64,000 nucleotides of DNA from CmP2 sp052084925 (GTDB lineage Bacteria; Actinomycetota; Actinomycetes; Actinomycetales; Micrococcaceae), in NCBI GenBank assembly GCA_052084925.1, contig JBQDEV010000006.1:62001-126000 (forward strand), read 5' to 3'. Made by a program: the position numbers and the translations under genes. Under the pieces are notes generated by a model. It searched no databases. It worked only from the letters and a program-made list of their open reading frames with translations, and had not been told where the DNA came from. Each line of letters starts with the position of its first letter. Positions within the stretch are counted from its first letter, which is position 1. Shown here piece by piece: positions 7,491 through 16,331 of this stretch.

Positions 7491-10400
7491 TCAGCCGCGC
7501 TGGGCCCGTTGCAGTGCCTGGCGCACCCGCTTCTCGGACACGGAGACGGCGGTCCCCAGGTCCTGGGCGAAGAAGCTGACCCGCAGTTCCTCGATGAGCC
7601 AGCGGACCTCGGCGAGCTCCTCCGGCACCGGGCTCGCCTCGGGCACGGCGGCGACGGCGTCGTCGTAACGGTCCTCAAGCCCCTGAACGACCTGCATGTT
7701 CAGGCCGTCGCGCTGCAGCGCTCCGCCGGCGTCGAGCCGGTCCAGCCGCGTGAGCATGGCCTGCAGGTACCGGGGCAGGTGCTGCAGATGCCGCCAGCCG
7801 GTTCTCGCCACGAATCCGGAGTAGATGAGCTGGTCGACCTGGGCGCGCAGATCCGAGACGGCCGCCGCCAGCGACAGTGAGCGGGTGGCCTTGACCCGAC
7901 GTCGCACCTGGGCGGCCAGCCGCAGCGCCTGCTCGACCACACGGGTGACGGCGAAGACGCGATCGATCAGCTCGGCGCGCACTCGTTCATAGAGCGCGGT
8001 GAATTCCTGGGCGGTGAACGGCAGATCGACGTCGGCCGGCAGCAGCGCCTCGATGGCGGCCGAGGTGCAGTCCGCGATCAGCGCATCGACCGAGCCGTGA
8101 GGGCTCTGCGTGAAGGTGAGCTTCTCCTGATGGTTTAGGTGGTCCAGGATGTAGCGCTGTGGGTCCGGAACCATCGCCTGCAGCAGTGCGGTCACCCCGC
8201 GGCGATGCACCTGGGTCTGCTCCCCGGTGGTGCGCGTGATGAGCAGCCCGGCGGCGGGGGAGCCCTGGTCCAGGGTCTCGGCGCGCAGTGCCGGGTACCC
8301 GGTGATCTCCTGGGTTCCGGAGCCAGCGGCCACCGTGGTTTTGAGGCTGCGGGGCAGATCGCCCACATCCCAGGTGGTCAGGCCATGGCGCGGGGTGAAC
8401 GCCGGGGCCGCGATGCCCGGCGCAGACGATCGGCCAGGCCGGGCTGATGGGGACGGCGCGGACTGCCGCCCCGTCGCTGATGTCGGTGTCTTCGGGGCTC
8501 CAGCGGTGGCTGCCGGATCCAGGCCGGCCTCGGCCAGAGAGGCGGCGATCGCGGTGCGATTGGCTGCGGTGAGCCGGTGCTGCAGCTCCGCCAGGTCATC
8601 ACCGGCGCCGATCACCGCCTGGCGCTCGTCCACGACGCGGTAGGCCATGCGCAGATGCTCCGGCACGGCCGCCGGATTCCATGCCTCGGCCGGGATCACC
8701 ACCGACTTCAGCCGACGCAGCACCGCCGTAAGGGAGACCAGCAGCTCATCGCGGCCGGGATCGAACTCGGCGTCGAGGACCGCCACCGCCCGGGCGGCGA
8801 CGTCGGGGGCCGGAACCACCTGTTTGCGCACGGCCTTGGGCAGGGCGCGAATCAGGGCCGTGATTAGCTCGACGCGCAACCCCGGGATCAGCCAGGCGAA
8901 GCGCTCCGGGTCCATCTGGTTCAGCAACACCACCGGAATCGTCACGGTGACCCCGTCGGTGCCCGGCCCCGCGGCGTCCACTACCGGATTGAACGCGTAG
9001 TCCAGGGCGAGTTCGACGTCGCCGGAGCCGGTGGGGTGAGTGAACACGGTCGGGAAAAGCGCGGTGTCCAACTCGGCGGGCTCTGCGGTCATCAGCGACG
9101 TCGGGTCCAGGTCCAGCAGCTCCGGCTGCCGGTGCCGCTGCTTCTTCCACCAGGAATCGAAATGGCGCTGCGAGACGACCGAGGCGGGGATCCGCTCGTC
9201 GAAGAACTGGAAGAGGTCTTCGTCGCTGACCCGCAGATCACGACGTCGCAGCCGGGTTTCGAGCTCCTCGACCTCCTGGAGCGCCTGCTGGTTCCGGGCC
9301 ACGAAATGATGCCGGGTCTGCCAGTCACCCTCCACCAGGGCGTGCTGGATGAACAGCGCGCGCGCCTCGGCCCGGTCGACGCGGGAATACCGTACGACCC
9401 GGTCCACGGCGATGGTTACCCCCAGTACCGTCACCCGCTCGCGGGCCATCGCCGCCCCCTGACTTCGCGACCAGTGCGGCTCGGAGTAGCTCCGCTTGGC
9501 CAACGATCCTGCGGCCGTCTCGATCCATTCGGGTTCGACAGCGGCCACCGTGCGGGCCCAGAGCCGGGAGGTCTCCATGAGCTCGGCCGCCATCACGAAG
9601 CCGTGGCGCTTCTTGAACAGCCCCGAGCCCGGGAACACCACGAACCGGGTGCCGCGGGCTCCCTGGTAATCGCGCCTGCGCTCATCGAAGGAGCCGATAT
9701 GCGAGAGCAGCCCCGTGAGCAAGGCCCGGTGCACGGGCTCGTGCAGAGCCACCGCGTCGATCGGGCCGGGGGAGACCTTGATGCCGATCTGAGAGGCCAG
9801 CTGGCGCAACTGCTGCACCAGGTCCTGCCATTCCCGCACCCGCAGATAGTTGATGAACTCGCTGCGGCACATCTTGCGGAACTGGTTCCCGGAAAGCTCC
9901 TTCTGCTGGGTGCGCAGATGCGACCAGAGGTTCAGCACGGAGGAGAAGTCGGAGGCGTCGTCGCGGAATCGGGCGTGGAGCTCGTCGGCCTGGGCGCGCT
10001 GTTCGGTGGGACGCTCGCGCGGGTCCTGGATGGTCAGCGCCGCGGCGAGCACCATCACCTCCCTGGTGCAGCCCAGCTCATCGGCGGCCAGGATCATCCG
10101 GCCCAACCGGGGATCCACCGGCAACCGCGCCAGGGACCGGCCCAGGGCGGTAATGGTGCCGCGGGGAGCGGAGCCCGCGGTGCCGGTGCTCAGGGCCCCG
10201 AGCTCGGTGAGCAGCGTGGCGCCGTCGGTGATCTGCCGGGTGTCCGGGGGCTGGAGGAACGGGAAGCCGGCGATGTCCTTCGGCGTTCTCGCCACGCCCA
10301 GGTGCAGCATCTGCAAGATCACCGCGGCCAGGTTGGTGCGCAGAATCTCGGGGTCAGTGAACTCCGCGCGAGCATCGAAATCCTCTTCGGAGTACAGTCG

Positions 10401-11579
10401 GATGGCGATGCCGTCGCTGGTGCGTCCCGAGCGCCCGGAACGCTGGGCCGCACTGGCCTGCGAGATGCGCTCGATCGGCAACCGCTGCACCTTGGTGCGA
10501 TGCGAGTACCGGGAGATGCGCGCGGTGCCGGTATCGATGACGTACTTGATCCCGGGCACCGTCAGTGAGGTCTCCGCCACGTTGGTGGCCAGCACGATGC
10601 GCCGCCGTCCGCCACGACGGAACACCCGGTGCTGCTCGGCCATCGACAGCCGTCCGTACAGCGGCAGGATCTCGGTGGTGGACAGCCGCGGGTGGGCAGC
10701 CAGCCGTGGTGCCAGGGCCTCGGCCGCGTCCCGGATCTCGCGCTCGCCGGGGAAGAACACCAGAATGTCGCCGTCGGGTTCGGCGGCGAGCTCTTCAACG
10801 GCGTCCGCGACGGCGTCGACGGGGTCCCGGGACTCCTCGTCGTGGCCCTGACCGTGGCTTTTGCCGCTGCGCTCGCCGTTCTCTTCGTCGGATTCGTTTT
10901 CAGCATCGGCGAGCGGCCGGTAGCGGATTTCCACCGGATAGGTGCGCCCGGATACCTCGATGATCGGGGCGGGGTCCGGGTGTTCTTCGTCGTGGCCGCC
11001 GTGGGCGAAATGGGCTGCGAAGGACTCCGGGTCGATGGTCGCGGAGGTGACGATGACCTTCAGATCCGGGCGCTGGGGCAGGATCCGCTTGAGGTAGCCC
11101 AGCAGGAAGTCGATGTTGAGGCTGCGCTCGTGCGCCTCGTCAATGATGATCGCCGAGTACCGTTTCAGCAGCGGGTCATGGGGAATCTCGGCCAGCAGAA
11201 TGCCATCGGTCATCACTTTCACCCGGGTATCGTCCGAGGTCTGGGTGGTGAAGCGCACCTGATAGCCCACGGTGGATCCGATGTCCTCGCCGAGCTCCTC
11301 GGCGATGCGCTCCGCTACGGAGCGGGCCGCGATGCGCCGTGGCTGGGTGTGGCCGATGATGCCGTGGCCGTCCAAGCCCAGTTGAAGGCACATCTTGGGC
11401 AGCTGGGTTGTCTTGCCGGACCCGGTTTCCCCGGCGACGATGATCACCTGGTGCGCATGGAGTGCGGAGATGATGTCGTCTCTGCGCGCCGAGACCGGCA
11501 GATGCTCGGGGAAGGTGATGATGCGGGTGGTCGGCTCGGTGGTGGTGCCGCGTGGGGGCTGGGCTACGGAATCGGACAT
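7491..11579 (-). CDS. hrpA: ATP-dependent RNA helicase HrpA
   Basis: The 1362-residue DEAH-box helicase has Walker A GETGSGKT (residues 50-57), DEAH at 147-150, SAT in VTSATIDP, and motif VI SQASAAQRSGRSGR. Beyond the RecA-like core come the HA2/OB-fold region and the long C-terminal DUF3418 extension (roughly the last 600 residues) that defines HrpA. In Escherichia coli HrpA acts on stalled ribosomes/mRNA. An acidic low-complexity insertion (about residues 225-260) separates the two RecA domains. It is convergent with the HIT gene (22-nt gap). A TAGAAT hexamer lies 10 nt before the ATG, implying a 2-4 nt leader. Confidence 0.95.
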   Translation of the reverse strand: MSDSVAQPPRGTTTEPTTRIITFPEHLPVSARRDDIISALHAHQVIIVAGETGSGKTTQLPKMCLQLGLDGHGIIGHTQPRRIAARSVAERIAEELGEDIGSTVGYQVRFTTQTSDDTRVKVMTDGILLAEIPHDPLLKRYSAIIIDEAHERSLNIDFLLGYLKRILPQRPDLKVIVTSATIDPESFAAHFAHGGHDEEHPDPAPIIEVSGRTYPVEIRYRPLADAENESDEENGERSGKSHGQGHDEESRDPVDAVADAVEELAAEPDGDILVFFPGEREIRDAAEALAPRLAAHPRLSTTEILPLYGRLSMAEQHRVFRRGGRRRIVLATNVAETSLTVPGIKYVIDTGTARISRYSHRTKVQRLPIERISQASAAQRSGRSGRTSDGIAIRLYSEEDFDARAEFTDPEILRTNLAAVILQMLHLGVARTPKDIAGFPFLQPPDTRQITDGATLLTELGALSTGTAGSAPRGTITALGRSLARLPVDPRLGRMILAADELGCTREVMVLAAALTIQDPRERPTEQRAQADELHARFRDDASDFSSVLNLWSHLRTQQKELSGNQFRKMCRSEFINYLRVREWQDLVQQLRQLASQIGIKVSPGPIDAVALHEPVHRALLTGLLSHIGSFDERRRDYQGARGTRFVVFPGSGLFKKRHGFVMAAELMETSRLWARTVAAVEPEWIETAAGSLAKRSYSEPHWSRSQGAAMARERVTVLGVTIAVDRVVRYSRVDRAEARALFIQHALVEGDWQTRHHFVARNQQALQEVEELETRLRRRDLRVSDEDLFQFFDERIPASVVSQRHFDSWWKKQRHRQPELLDLDPTSLMTAEPAELDTALFPTVFTHPTGSGDVELALDYAFNPVVDAAGPGTDGVTVTIPVVLLNQMDPERFAWLIPGLRVELITALIRALPKAVRKQVVPAPDVAARAVAVLDAEFDPGRDELLVSLTAVLRRLKSVVIPAEAWNPAAVPEHLRMAYRVVDERQAVIGAGDDLAELQHRLTAANRTAIAASLAEAGLDPAATAGAPKTPTSATGRQSAPSPSARPGRSSAPGIAAPAFTPRHGLTTWDVGDLPRSLKTTVAAGSGTQEITGYPALRAETLDQGSPAAGLLITRTTGEQTQVHRRGVTALLQAMVPDPQRYILDHLNHQEKLTFTQSPHGSVDALIADCTSAAIEALLPADVDLPFTAQEFTALYERVRAELIDRVFAVTRVVEQALRLAAQVRRRVKATRSLSLAAAVSDLRAQVDQLIYSGFVARTGWRHLQHLPRYLQAMLTRLDRLDAGGALQRDGLNMQVVQGLEDRYDDAVAAVPEASPVPEELAEVRWLIEELRVSFFAQDLGTAVSVSEKRVRQALQRAQRG

Positions 11580-11589
11580 GATGGACCCG

Positions 11590-11595
11590 ATTCTA
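11590..11595 (-). promoter_or_regulatory. -10 hexamer TAGAAT of hrpA, near-leaderless spacing
   Basis: TAGAAT on the minus strand is 10 nt upstream of the hrpA ATG; with a start 6-7 nt after the hexamer the leader would be only a few nucleotides. No Shine-Dalgarno sequence is seen. Confidence 0.45.
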
Positions 11596-11620
11596 CCGAG
11601 TGTTCGCCGACTCTCCCGAG

Positions 11621-12640
11621 TCAGGAGGCAGGTGCGGGCCCCGTGGAGCCGCGCACGCGCAAAGGGGAGGGAAGGCGAATGGTACGCGGACGGGCGTCGC
11701 CGCCGATGTGGGCCAGCAGCAGATCCACCGCGGCCCGACCCGCGTCCTCGACCGGCGCGTCCAGGCAGGTGAGCCCCGAATGCACGAAACTGGCCCCGTA
11801 GGTGTTGTCGTATCCGGTGATGGAGAGGTCCTCCGGGATGCGCACGCCGCGGCGGACGAAATACCGGATCATGCCGATCGCGAGCTGGTCGTTGAACGCC
11901 ACGATGGCGGTGGGATGGTGGGCTGCCGCGATCTCCCCGGCCACCGCGCCCTGATCATAGGTGGGGGTGAAGGGGCCGGTGCGGATGATCGTCATTCCCA
12001 GCCGCCGGGCCTCCTGCTGCAGCACGCGCCAGCGCTGCACGTTCGTCCAGCTGTTGTTCGGGCCGGCGCAGTAGACCAGTCGCCGGTGCCCCAGTGCGTG
12101 GAGGTGCCCGATGAGCTGGTGGGAGCTCTCGGCGGTGCCGGCGATCACCGAGCTGACGCCGACGACTTCGCGGTTGAAGAGCACCAGCGGGTGATGGCGG
12201 GCCAGCTCCCGCATCTCGGCGTCCGAGGTGGACCGGGCCGAAGTGATGATGCCGTCGACGGCGCGGCTGACGCGCTCGATGAGAACTTGTTCCATGGCGG
12301 GGGTCTCCTCGGCATCGCCGACGACTGCCAGATAGCCCGCGGCTTTGGCCTGACGCACCACCCCTTTGACCAAGTCGGTGAAGAAGGGATTGGAGCTGTC
12401 CTGCACCAGCAGATAGAGAGTGCGCGACATGGTGCGGGCGGGGGAGACACGCACCGGCTCGCGACGGTAGCCCAGTCGAGCAGCCACCGCCATGATGTGC
12501 TCAACGGTCTGAAAATTGACCCGGTCCGGCTGGGTGAAGGCCCGTGATGCGGTGGATAGGGCCACACCGGCCGCGTCAGCCACGTCGCGCAGGAGCACTC
12601 GCTCGGATCCAAAAGTGTCCTGATCTATGGCGCGAGTCAT
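11621..12640 (-). CDS. LacI-family transcriptional regulator
   Basis: The 339-residue protein has an N-terminal LacI helix-turn-helix (LLRDVADAAGVALSTASRAF, about residues 15-34), the hinge, and a periplasmic-binding-protein-like effector domain to the C-terminus. The ATG at 12640 has GGAAGG 10 nt upstream; a start at 12685 would add 15 residues not expected in the family. It is divergent from tctCBA across a 385-bp region with a LacI-like operator, so it probably controls those transporter genes and perhaps the dehydrogenase. The effector is unknown, presumably the transported carboxylate or a product of it. Confidence 0.9.
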   Translation of the reverse strand: MTRAIDQDTFGSERVLLRDVADAAGVALSTASRAFTQPDRVNFQTVEHIMAVAARLGYRREPVRVSPARTMSRTLYLLVQDSSNPFFTDLVKGVVRQAKAAGYLAVVGDAEETPAMEQVLIERVSRAVDGIITSARSTSDAEMRELARHHPLVLFNREVVGVSSVIAGTAESSHQLIGHLHALGHRRLVYCAGPNNSWTNVQRWRVLQQEARRLGMTIIRTGPFTPTYDQGAVAGEIAAAHHPTAIVAFNDQLAIGMIRYFVRRGVRIPEDLSITGYDNTYGASFVHSGLTCLDAPVEDAGRAAVDLLLAHIGGDARPRTIRLPSPLRVRGSTGPAPAS

Positions 12641-12740
12641 CTCCGACGTGCCTTCCCCGGGCGAGATGCGGTGGTGAGAGCGCATCAGTACCGAACGGCA
12701 GCGAATTCAGCGTGATGCGGATCTCAATGATGACTGGATC

Positions 12741-12757
12741 TTGCCATGCGTTGCCAG
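12741..12757. repeat. Phased direct repeat TTGCCA x2
   Basis: TTGCCA occurs at 12741 and again at 12751, exactly one helical turn apart, upstream of the regulator gene. The motif is the reverse complement of the TGGCAA half-sites found 74 bp away. Confidence 0.6.
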
Positions 12758-12814
12758 AATCTGTCCACTTTCACAGAATGTCCGTGCTGTGGCGCCTGTC
12801 ACAATCCGACTCTC

Positions 12815-12831
12815 TTGGCAATTTTTGGCAA
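12815..12831. repeat. Phased direct repeat TTGGCAA x2
   Basis: TTGGCAA at 12815-12821 and 12825-12831, period 10 bp, separated by TTT. Orientation is opposite to the TTGCCA pair, so the four half-sites form an inverted arrangement of two phased pairs. Confidence 0.6.
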
Positions 12832-12897
12832 ACCAGTGGCCGGGCGCCCCGGGGCGTGGCATGCTGGAGCATCATCACGTTGTGACTCATCTCACGT

Positions 12898-12913
12898 TTG
12901 CAACCGGTTGTAA
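12898..12913. promoter_or_regulatory. LacI-family operator-like palindrome upstream of tctC
   Basis: TTGCAACCGGTTGTAA is a 16-bp palindrome with one mismatched pair and the central CG characteristic of LacI/GalR operators. It overlaps a TGTAAT -10 candidate, so binding would block transcription of tctCBA. The adjacent divergent gene encodes a LacI-family protein. Confidence 0.6.
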
Positions 12914-13025
12914 TGGATTCTCATCCGCACCGACAGCCACGCCGGGACGACGACCAACGACGGTTACAGACTGATATTGACCGACAACTCAGACTCATCA
13001 CATCGCTCACAACTGGAGGAACGTC

Positions 13026-14024
13026 ATGTTGAATCGCGAATCGCGCCGGGGCAAGTCCCTTCTTGCTTCGATCGCCCTCGTCGCATCCGCCGGCCTGGCC
13101 CTGAGCGCCTGCGCCAGCAACACCAACGGTGGGGGAGAAGACGACGACTTCCCCACCCAGGACCTGCGCCTGATTGTGCCGTGGCAGGCCGGGGGCTCGG
13201 GAGATTTGTCCGCCCGCACCATCGCTCCGCTGCTGGAGGACGAGCTGGGGGTTAACGTCGTCGTTGAGAATCGTCCCGGTGCCAATGGCTCGGTGGGCTA
13301 CAACTGGCTGAAGGAGCAGGAGCCGGACGGCTACAACATGTCCATGGTGGGCGCCGAGGTCGCCACCTTGCAGTTCATGGATTACGATATCTCGCCCGAT
13401 GACTACGAGTTCCTCTCGCAGATTATCTCGGGACCGGGCGCGATCGCCGTGCGCACCGACAGCCCCTACGAGACCCTGCAGGATCTCATTGACGATGCCA
13501 CGGAGCGCCCCGGTCAGGTGACCTATTCCTCGCCCGGTGTCGGCTCGGTGTGGGACAACCCCGCCCAGGGTCTGCAGGAGCTGGCCGAGATCGAGCTGAC
13601 CAATGTGCCCTTCGACGGATCGGCACCGTCCATCGCAGCCGCGGCGGCCGGAGACGTGGACTTCTCCATCGACGCCGTTGGGTCGCAGAAGGCTCAGGTC
13701 GATGGCGGCGAAATGCGCTACTTGGCCGTGTTGACTGAAGAGCGCCTGGAAGAGCTTCCCGACGTGCCGACCGCTGCGGAGGAGGGCGTGGACCTGCAGA
13801 ACGCCTCCTTCACTGGCATTGTGGTTCCCGCGGGTACCCCGGACGATGTGGTGACCGTGCTCAGTGAGGCCATCCAGGCTGCCGCCCAGGATCCGGCCTA
13901 CACCGACGTGATCGAGAGTTCGAACCTCATTCCGCTGGGAACCTCGTCCGAGGAGTTCGCCTCGTTCATCCAGGACGAGGAAGAGCGTCACGGCCGCTGG
14001 ATCGAGCTGGCGCAGGCCGAGTGA
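13026..14024 (+). CDS. tctC: Tripartite tricarboxylate transporter substrate-binding lipoprotein (TctC family)
   Basis: The 332-residue protein has a signal peptide ending in a lipobox (LSACAS), followed by the TctC/Bug fold: the conserved start (RLIVPWQAGGSGD) after the signal, and a NRPGANGSVG loop typical of this receptor family around residues 80-89. Such receptors bind carboxylates (citrate, tricarballylate, terephthalate, others). A CTGGAGG site precedes the ATG. It is the first gene of tctCBA. The specific ligand cannot be read from sequence. Confidence 0.92.
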   Translation: MLNRESRRGKSLLASIALVASAGLALSACASNTNGGGEDDDFPTQDLRLIVPWQAGGSGDLSARTIAPLLEDELGVNVVVENRPGANGSVGYNWLKEQEPDGYNMSMVGAEVATLQFMDYDISPDDYEFLSQIISGPGAIAVRTDSPYETLQDLIDDATERPGQVTYSSPGVGSVWDNPAQGLQELAEIELTNVPFDGSAPSIAAAAAGDVDFSIDAVGSQKAQVDGGEMRYLAVLTEERLEELPDVPTAAEEGVDLQNASFTGIVVPAGTPDDVVTVLSEAIQAAAQDPAYTDVIESSNLIPLGTSSEEFASFIQDEEERHGRWIELAQAE

Positions 14025-14037
14025 GAGTGAGTGAAAG

Positions 14038-14604
14038 ATGACTGACTCACCTCGCGAGTCCGTCGTCCCCGATGCTGATGCCGGCACCGCAGCCCCTTCC
14101 GAGGAGGGGGCTGCGGTGGCCGACCTTCGGCATCCGGAGGCGGAACCTCTGCTGAAGAACCTTCCCTACCGACTGCGCGAGCTGATCCCGGTGGCGGCCG
14201 CCGTGGGCGTGGGCATCTGGGTGCTGGTGATGACCGGCAACATCCAGGCGCATAACCGCGGTGAACTCGGTCCGCAGTTCTGGCCGACCATGCTGGCCAT
14301 CGCGATGATCGTGATGGGCGGACTGCTCATCCTCACGAACGTGATGCGCGGGGTGCGCCCCGCCGATATTCCGGATCACATGACTTGGTGGGGTATCAGC
14401 CGCCTGCTGGTCACCGCGGCGATCTTGGTGGGCTACGTCCTGCTCTTCAACGTTCTGCAGTTCTGGCTGATAACGATCGCCGTGACCGCCTTGCTGGTGG
14501 CCTTGTACGGGCTGCGCGGCTGGCGTGCGCTGGTGGTCTTCCCGATCATTATCGGAGCCGTGCTGCACCTGCTGTTCATCACTTTTCTGGGAGTGCCGCT
14601 ATGA
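14038..14604 (+). CDS. tctB: Tripartite tricarboxylate transporter small membrane subunit (TctB family)
   Basis: The 188-residue protein has a hydrophilic N-terminal about 45 residues and then four predicted membrane segments, fitting the TctB small subunit. It begins 13 nt after tctC and overlaps tctA by 4 nt (ATGA). The ribosome-binding site is weak, consistent with translation coupled to tctC. The N-terminal extension is longer than in many TctB proteins. Confidence 0.85.
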   Translation: MTDSPRESVVPDADAGTAAPSEEGAAVADLRHPEAEPLLKNLPYRLRELIPVAAAVGVGIWVLVMTGNIQAHNRGELGPQFWPTMLAIAMIVMGGLLILTNVMRGVRPADIPDHMTWWGISRLLVTAAILVGYVLLFNVLQFWLITIAVTALLVALYGLRGWRALVVFPIIIGAVLHLLFITFLGVPL

Positions 14605-16193
14605 TCGAGCCACTGTTGACGGGCCTGGTGCCCGAGTTGTTCCACGGGGCCGCGTCCCACCTGGTGATGGCGAACTCCGTGCTGGAAGGCGCCTCCGTGG
14701 TGCTGCGCTGGGACACCCTGCTCTACATCGGATTGGGCATGCTGGTGGGCATGCTGGTGGGTGCCTTCCCCGGCGTGACCGCAACCATGGCCGTTGCCCT
14801 GGCCTCGGGATTCACGCTGACCATGGAGCCGCTGCAGGGCCTCGCCGTGCTACTGACGATCTATGTCGCTGCGCAGTTCGGTGACCGAGTGCCCGCGATC
14901 CTGATCAACACCCCGGGCACGCCGTCGTCGATCTCGACGACCTTCGACGGATATCCGATGGCGAAGAAGGGCCAAGCCGGCCTGGCCATGACAGTCTCGG
15001 CGTTCGGGTCGGCGTTCGGCATGGTCTCGGGCACCATCCTGCTGGCCCTGTTCGCCATCCCGATTGCGGGTCTGGCGCGTGAGTTCGGCCCTCCGGAGCT
15101 GTTCGCCCTGGTGGTCTTCGGCCTCACGATGATGATCGGCGTCTCCTCCGGTCGCATCACCAAGGGGCTGATCGCCGGCATGTTCGGCCTGTTCCTGGCC
15201 ACGGTAGGACGCGATCCGATCACCGGTGATCAGCGCTTCACCTTGGGCATCCTGGAACTCAATGGCGGCGTTCCATTCATTCCGGTGATCATCGGGCTGT
15301 TCGGTCTAGCCGAGGTGCTGAATCAGATGATCACGCATCGACGCAACGAACATCAGGTGAAGCCGATTCAGCAGCTGGGCAAATGGTTCCCGGACGCAGC
15401 GACCTTCCGTCGGATCCTCAAGCCCATGGGTGTCGGTGCGGGCACCGGCTCGGTGGTGGGCCTGGTTCCGGCCGTCGGCGGCGATATCGCCGGGATCATC
15501 GCCTGGGACAACGCCAAGCGCGTGTCCAAGCACAAGCACGAATTCGGCAAGGGCTCCATTGAGGGCCTCACGGCAGGGGATACCTCCTCCACGGCCACCA
15601 TCGGCGGGTCGGTAACGACCACGATGGCGCTGGGCATCCCGGGTGACTCCGTGATGGCCGTGCTGATCGGGTCCATGATGATCTGGGGCATCCAACCCGG
15701 CCCGGCGCTCTTCGCCAACGATCCCTCGCTGGTCTACTCGCTGGCGATGATCCTGCTGATCGCGACCGTGCTGTCCCTGGGGGTGTCCTTGGTGCGCATG
15801 AAATCGATGGTGAAGCTGCTGGAGCTGAAGAGCCAGTACCTGTGGGTGATCATCTTGGTGTTCTGTATCGTGGGCACCTTCTCGATCAACAACTCGGTCT
15901 TCGATGTGATGGTGATGCTGATCATGGGGCTGGTGGGGCTGTTCATGCTCCGCTTCGGGTTCCCGCCCGGACCGGCCGTCTTGGGGCTCATCCTGGGCCC
16001 GCTGGCCGAGTCCAATCTGCGCCGCACCCTGATCGGCGGCGGCTGGGAGGGCTTCCTCGGCTCGCCGATCGCGCTGGTGCTCTTCGCGATCTCGGCGGCC
16101 GCGCTGATCCTGCCTCCGCTGCGGGAGATGCGCGCCCGGCGCAAGGCCGCCCTGGCCGACAAGGACCAGGGGATGTCGGTGCTGATTCCCTGA
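14601..16193 (+). CDS. tctA: Tripartite tricarboxylate transporter large permease (TctA family)
   Basis: The 530-residue integral membrane protein carries the family motif VGAFPGVTATMAVALASG near residue 53 and a second internal repeat (VPAVGGDIAGI) around residue 290, with about 12 membrane segments. It forms the cation-coupled carboxylate channel with TctB. The ATG at 14601 overlaps the tctB stop and has GGGAG 6 nt upstream; the longer opening from 14385 lies inside tctB. A perfect 17-bp hairpin follows the gene. Confidence 0.95.
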   Translation: MIEPLLTGLVPELFHGAASHLVMANSVLEGASVVLRWDTLLYIGLGMLVGMLVGAFPGVTATMAVALASGFTLTMEPLQGLAVLLTIYVAAQFGDRVPAILINTPGTPSSISTTFDGYPMAKKGQAGLAMTVSAFGSAFGMVSGTILLALFAIPIAGLAREFGPPELFALVVFGLTMMIGVSSGRITKGLIAGMFGLFLATVGRDPITGDQRFTLGILELNGGVPFIPVIIGLFGLAEVLNQMITHRRNEHQVKPIQQLGKWFPDAATFRRILKPMGVGAGTGSVVGLVPAVGGDIAGIIAWDNAKRVSKHKHEFGKGSIEGLTAGDTSSTATIGGSVTTTMALGIPGDSVMAVLIGSMMIWGIQPGPALFANDPSLVYSLAMILLIATVLSLGVSLVRMKSMVKLLELKSQYLWVIILVFCIVGTFSINNSVFDVMVMLIMGLVGLFMLRFGFPPGPAVLGLILGPLAESNLRRTLIGGGWEGFLGSPIALVLFAISAAALILPPLREMRARRKAALADKDQGMSVLIP

Positions 16194-16230
16194 CCGATTC
16201 GGCGAACCCGCGACCTCGCTGCGATCGAAC

Positions 16231-16281
16231 TCCGGCCCGGTCGATGCGCTGCCTGTGCAGCATGGCATCGACCGGGCCGGA
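16231..16281. terminator. Bidirectional terminator hairpin between tctA and the aldehyde dehydrogenase
   Basis: Arms 16231-16247 and 16265-16281 are perfect 17-bp reverse complements; an inner GCTG/CAGC stem extends it with a 3-nt bulge. It lies in the gap between two convergent genes. The T-run is poor on both sides, as is usual in high-G+C actinobacteria. Confidence 0.75.
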
Positions 16282-16331
16282 TTCGTCTGCTCTCCCGCGG
16301 CGCTGGGTGTGCGCCGCAGGGGGAGGGCAGG

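Larger units (their letters stand above)
12641..13025. other. Control region between lacI-type regulator and tctCBA
   Basis: This 385-bp stretch has no convincing gene. It is more A+T-rich than its surroundings from about 12720 to 12920. It contains two pairs of direct repeats with 10-bp period (TTGCCA at 12741 and 12751; TTGGCAA at 12815 and 12825), a LacI-type palindrome at 12898-12913 overlapping a TGTAAT -10 candidate (12909-12914), and the tctC ribosome-binding site CTGGAGG near 13013-13019. The long untranslated leader implied for tctC is about 100 nt. Confidence 0.7.

Noticed and set aside
9036..11801. Plus-strand frames of 510, 333 and 390 codons opposite hrpA
   Set aside because: Composition bias of a high-G+C gene read in the opposite strand; hrpA motifs account for the whole interval.
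12544..12885. 113-codon plus-strand frame in the regulator/tctC intergenic region
   Set aside because: No ribosome-binding site, begins inside the regulator gene on the other strand, composition not protein-like, and overlaps the control elements.
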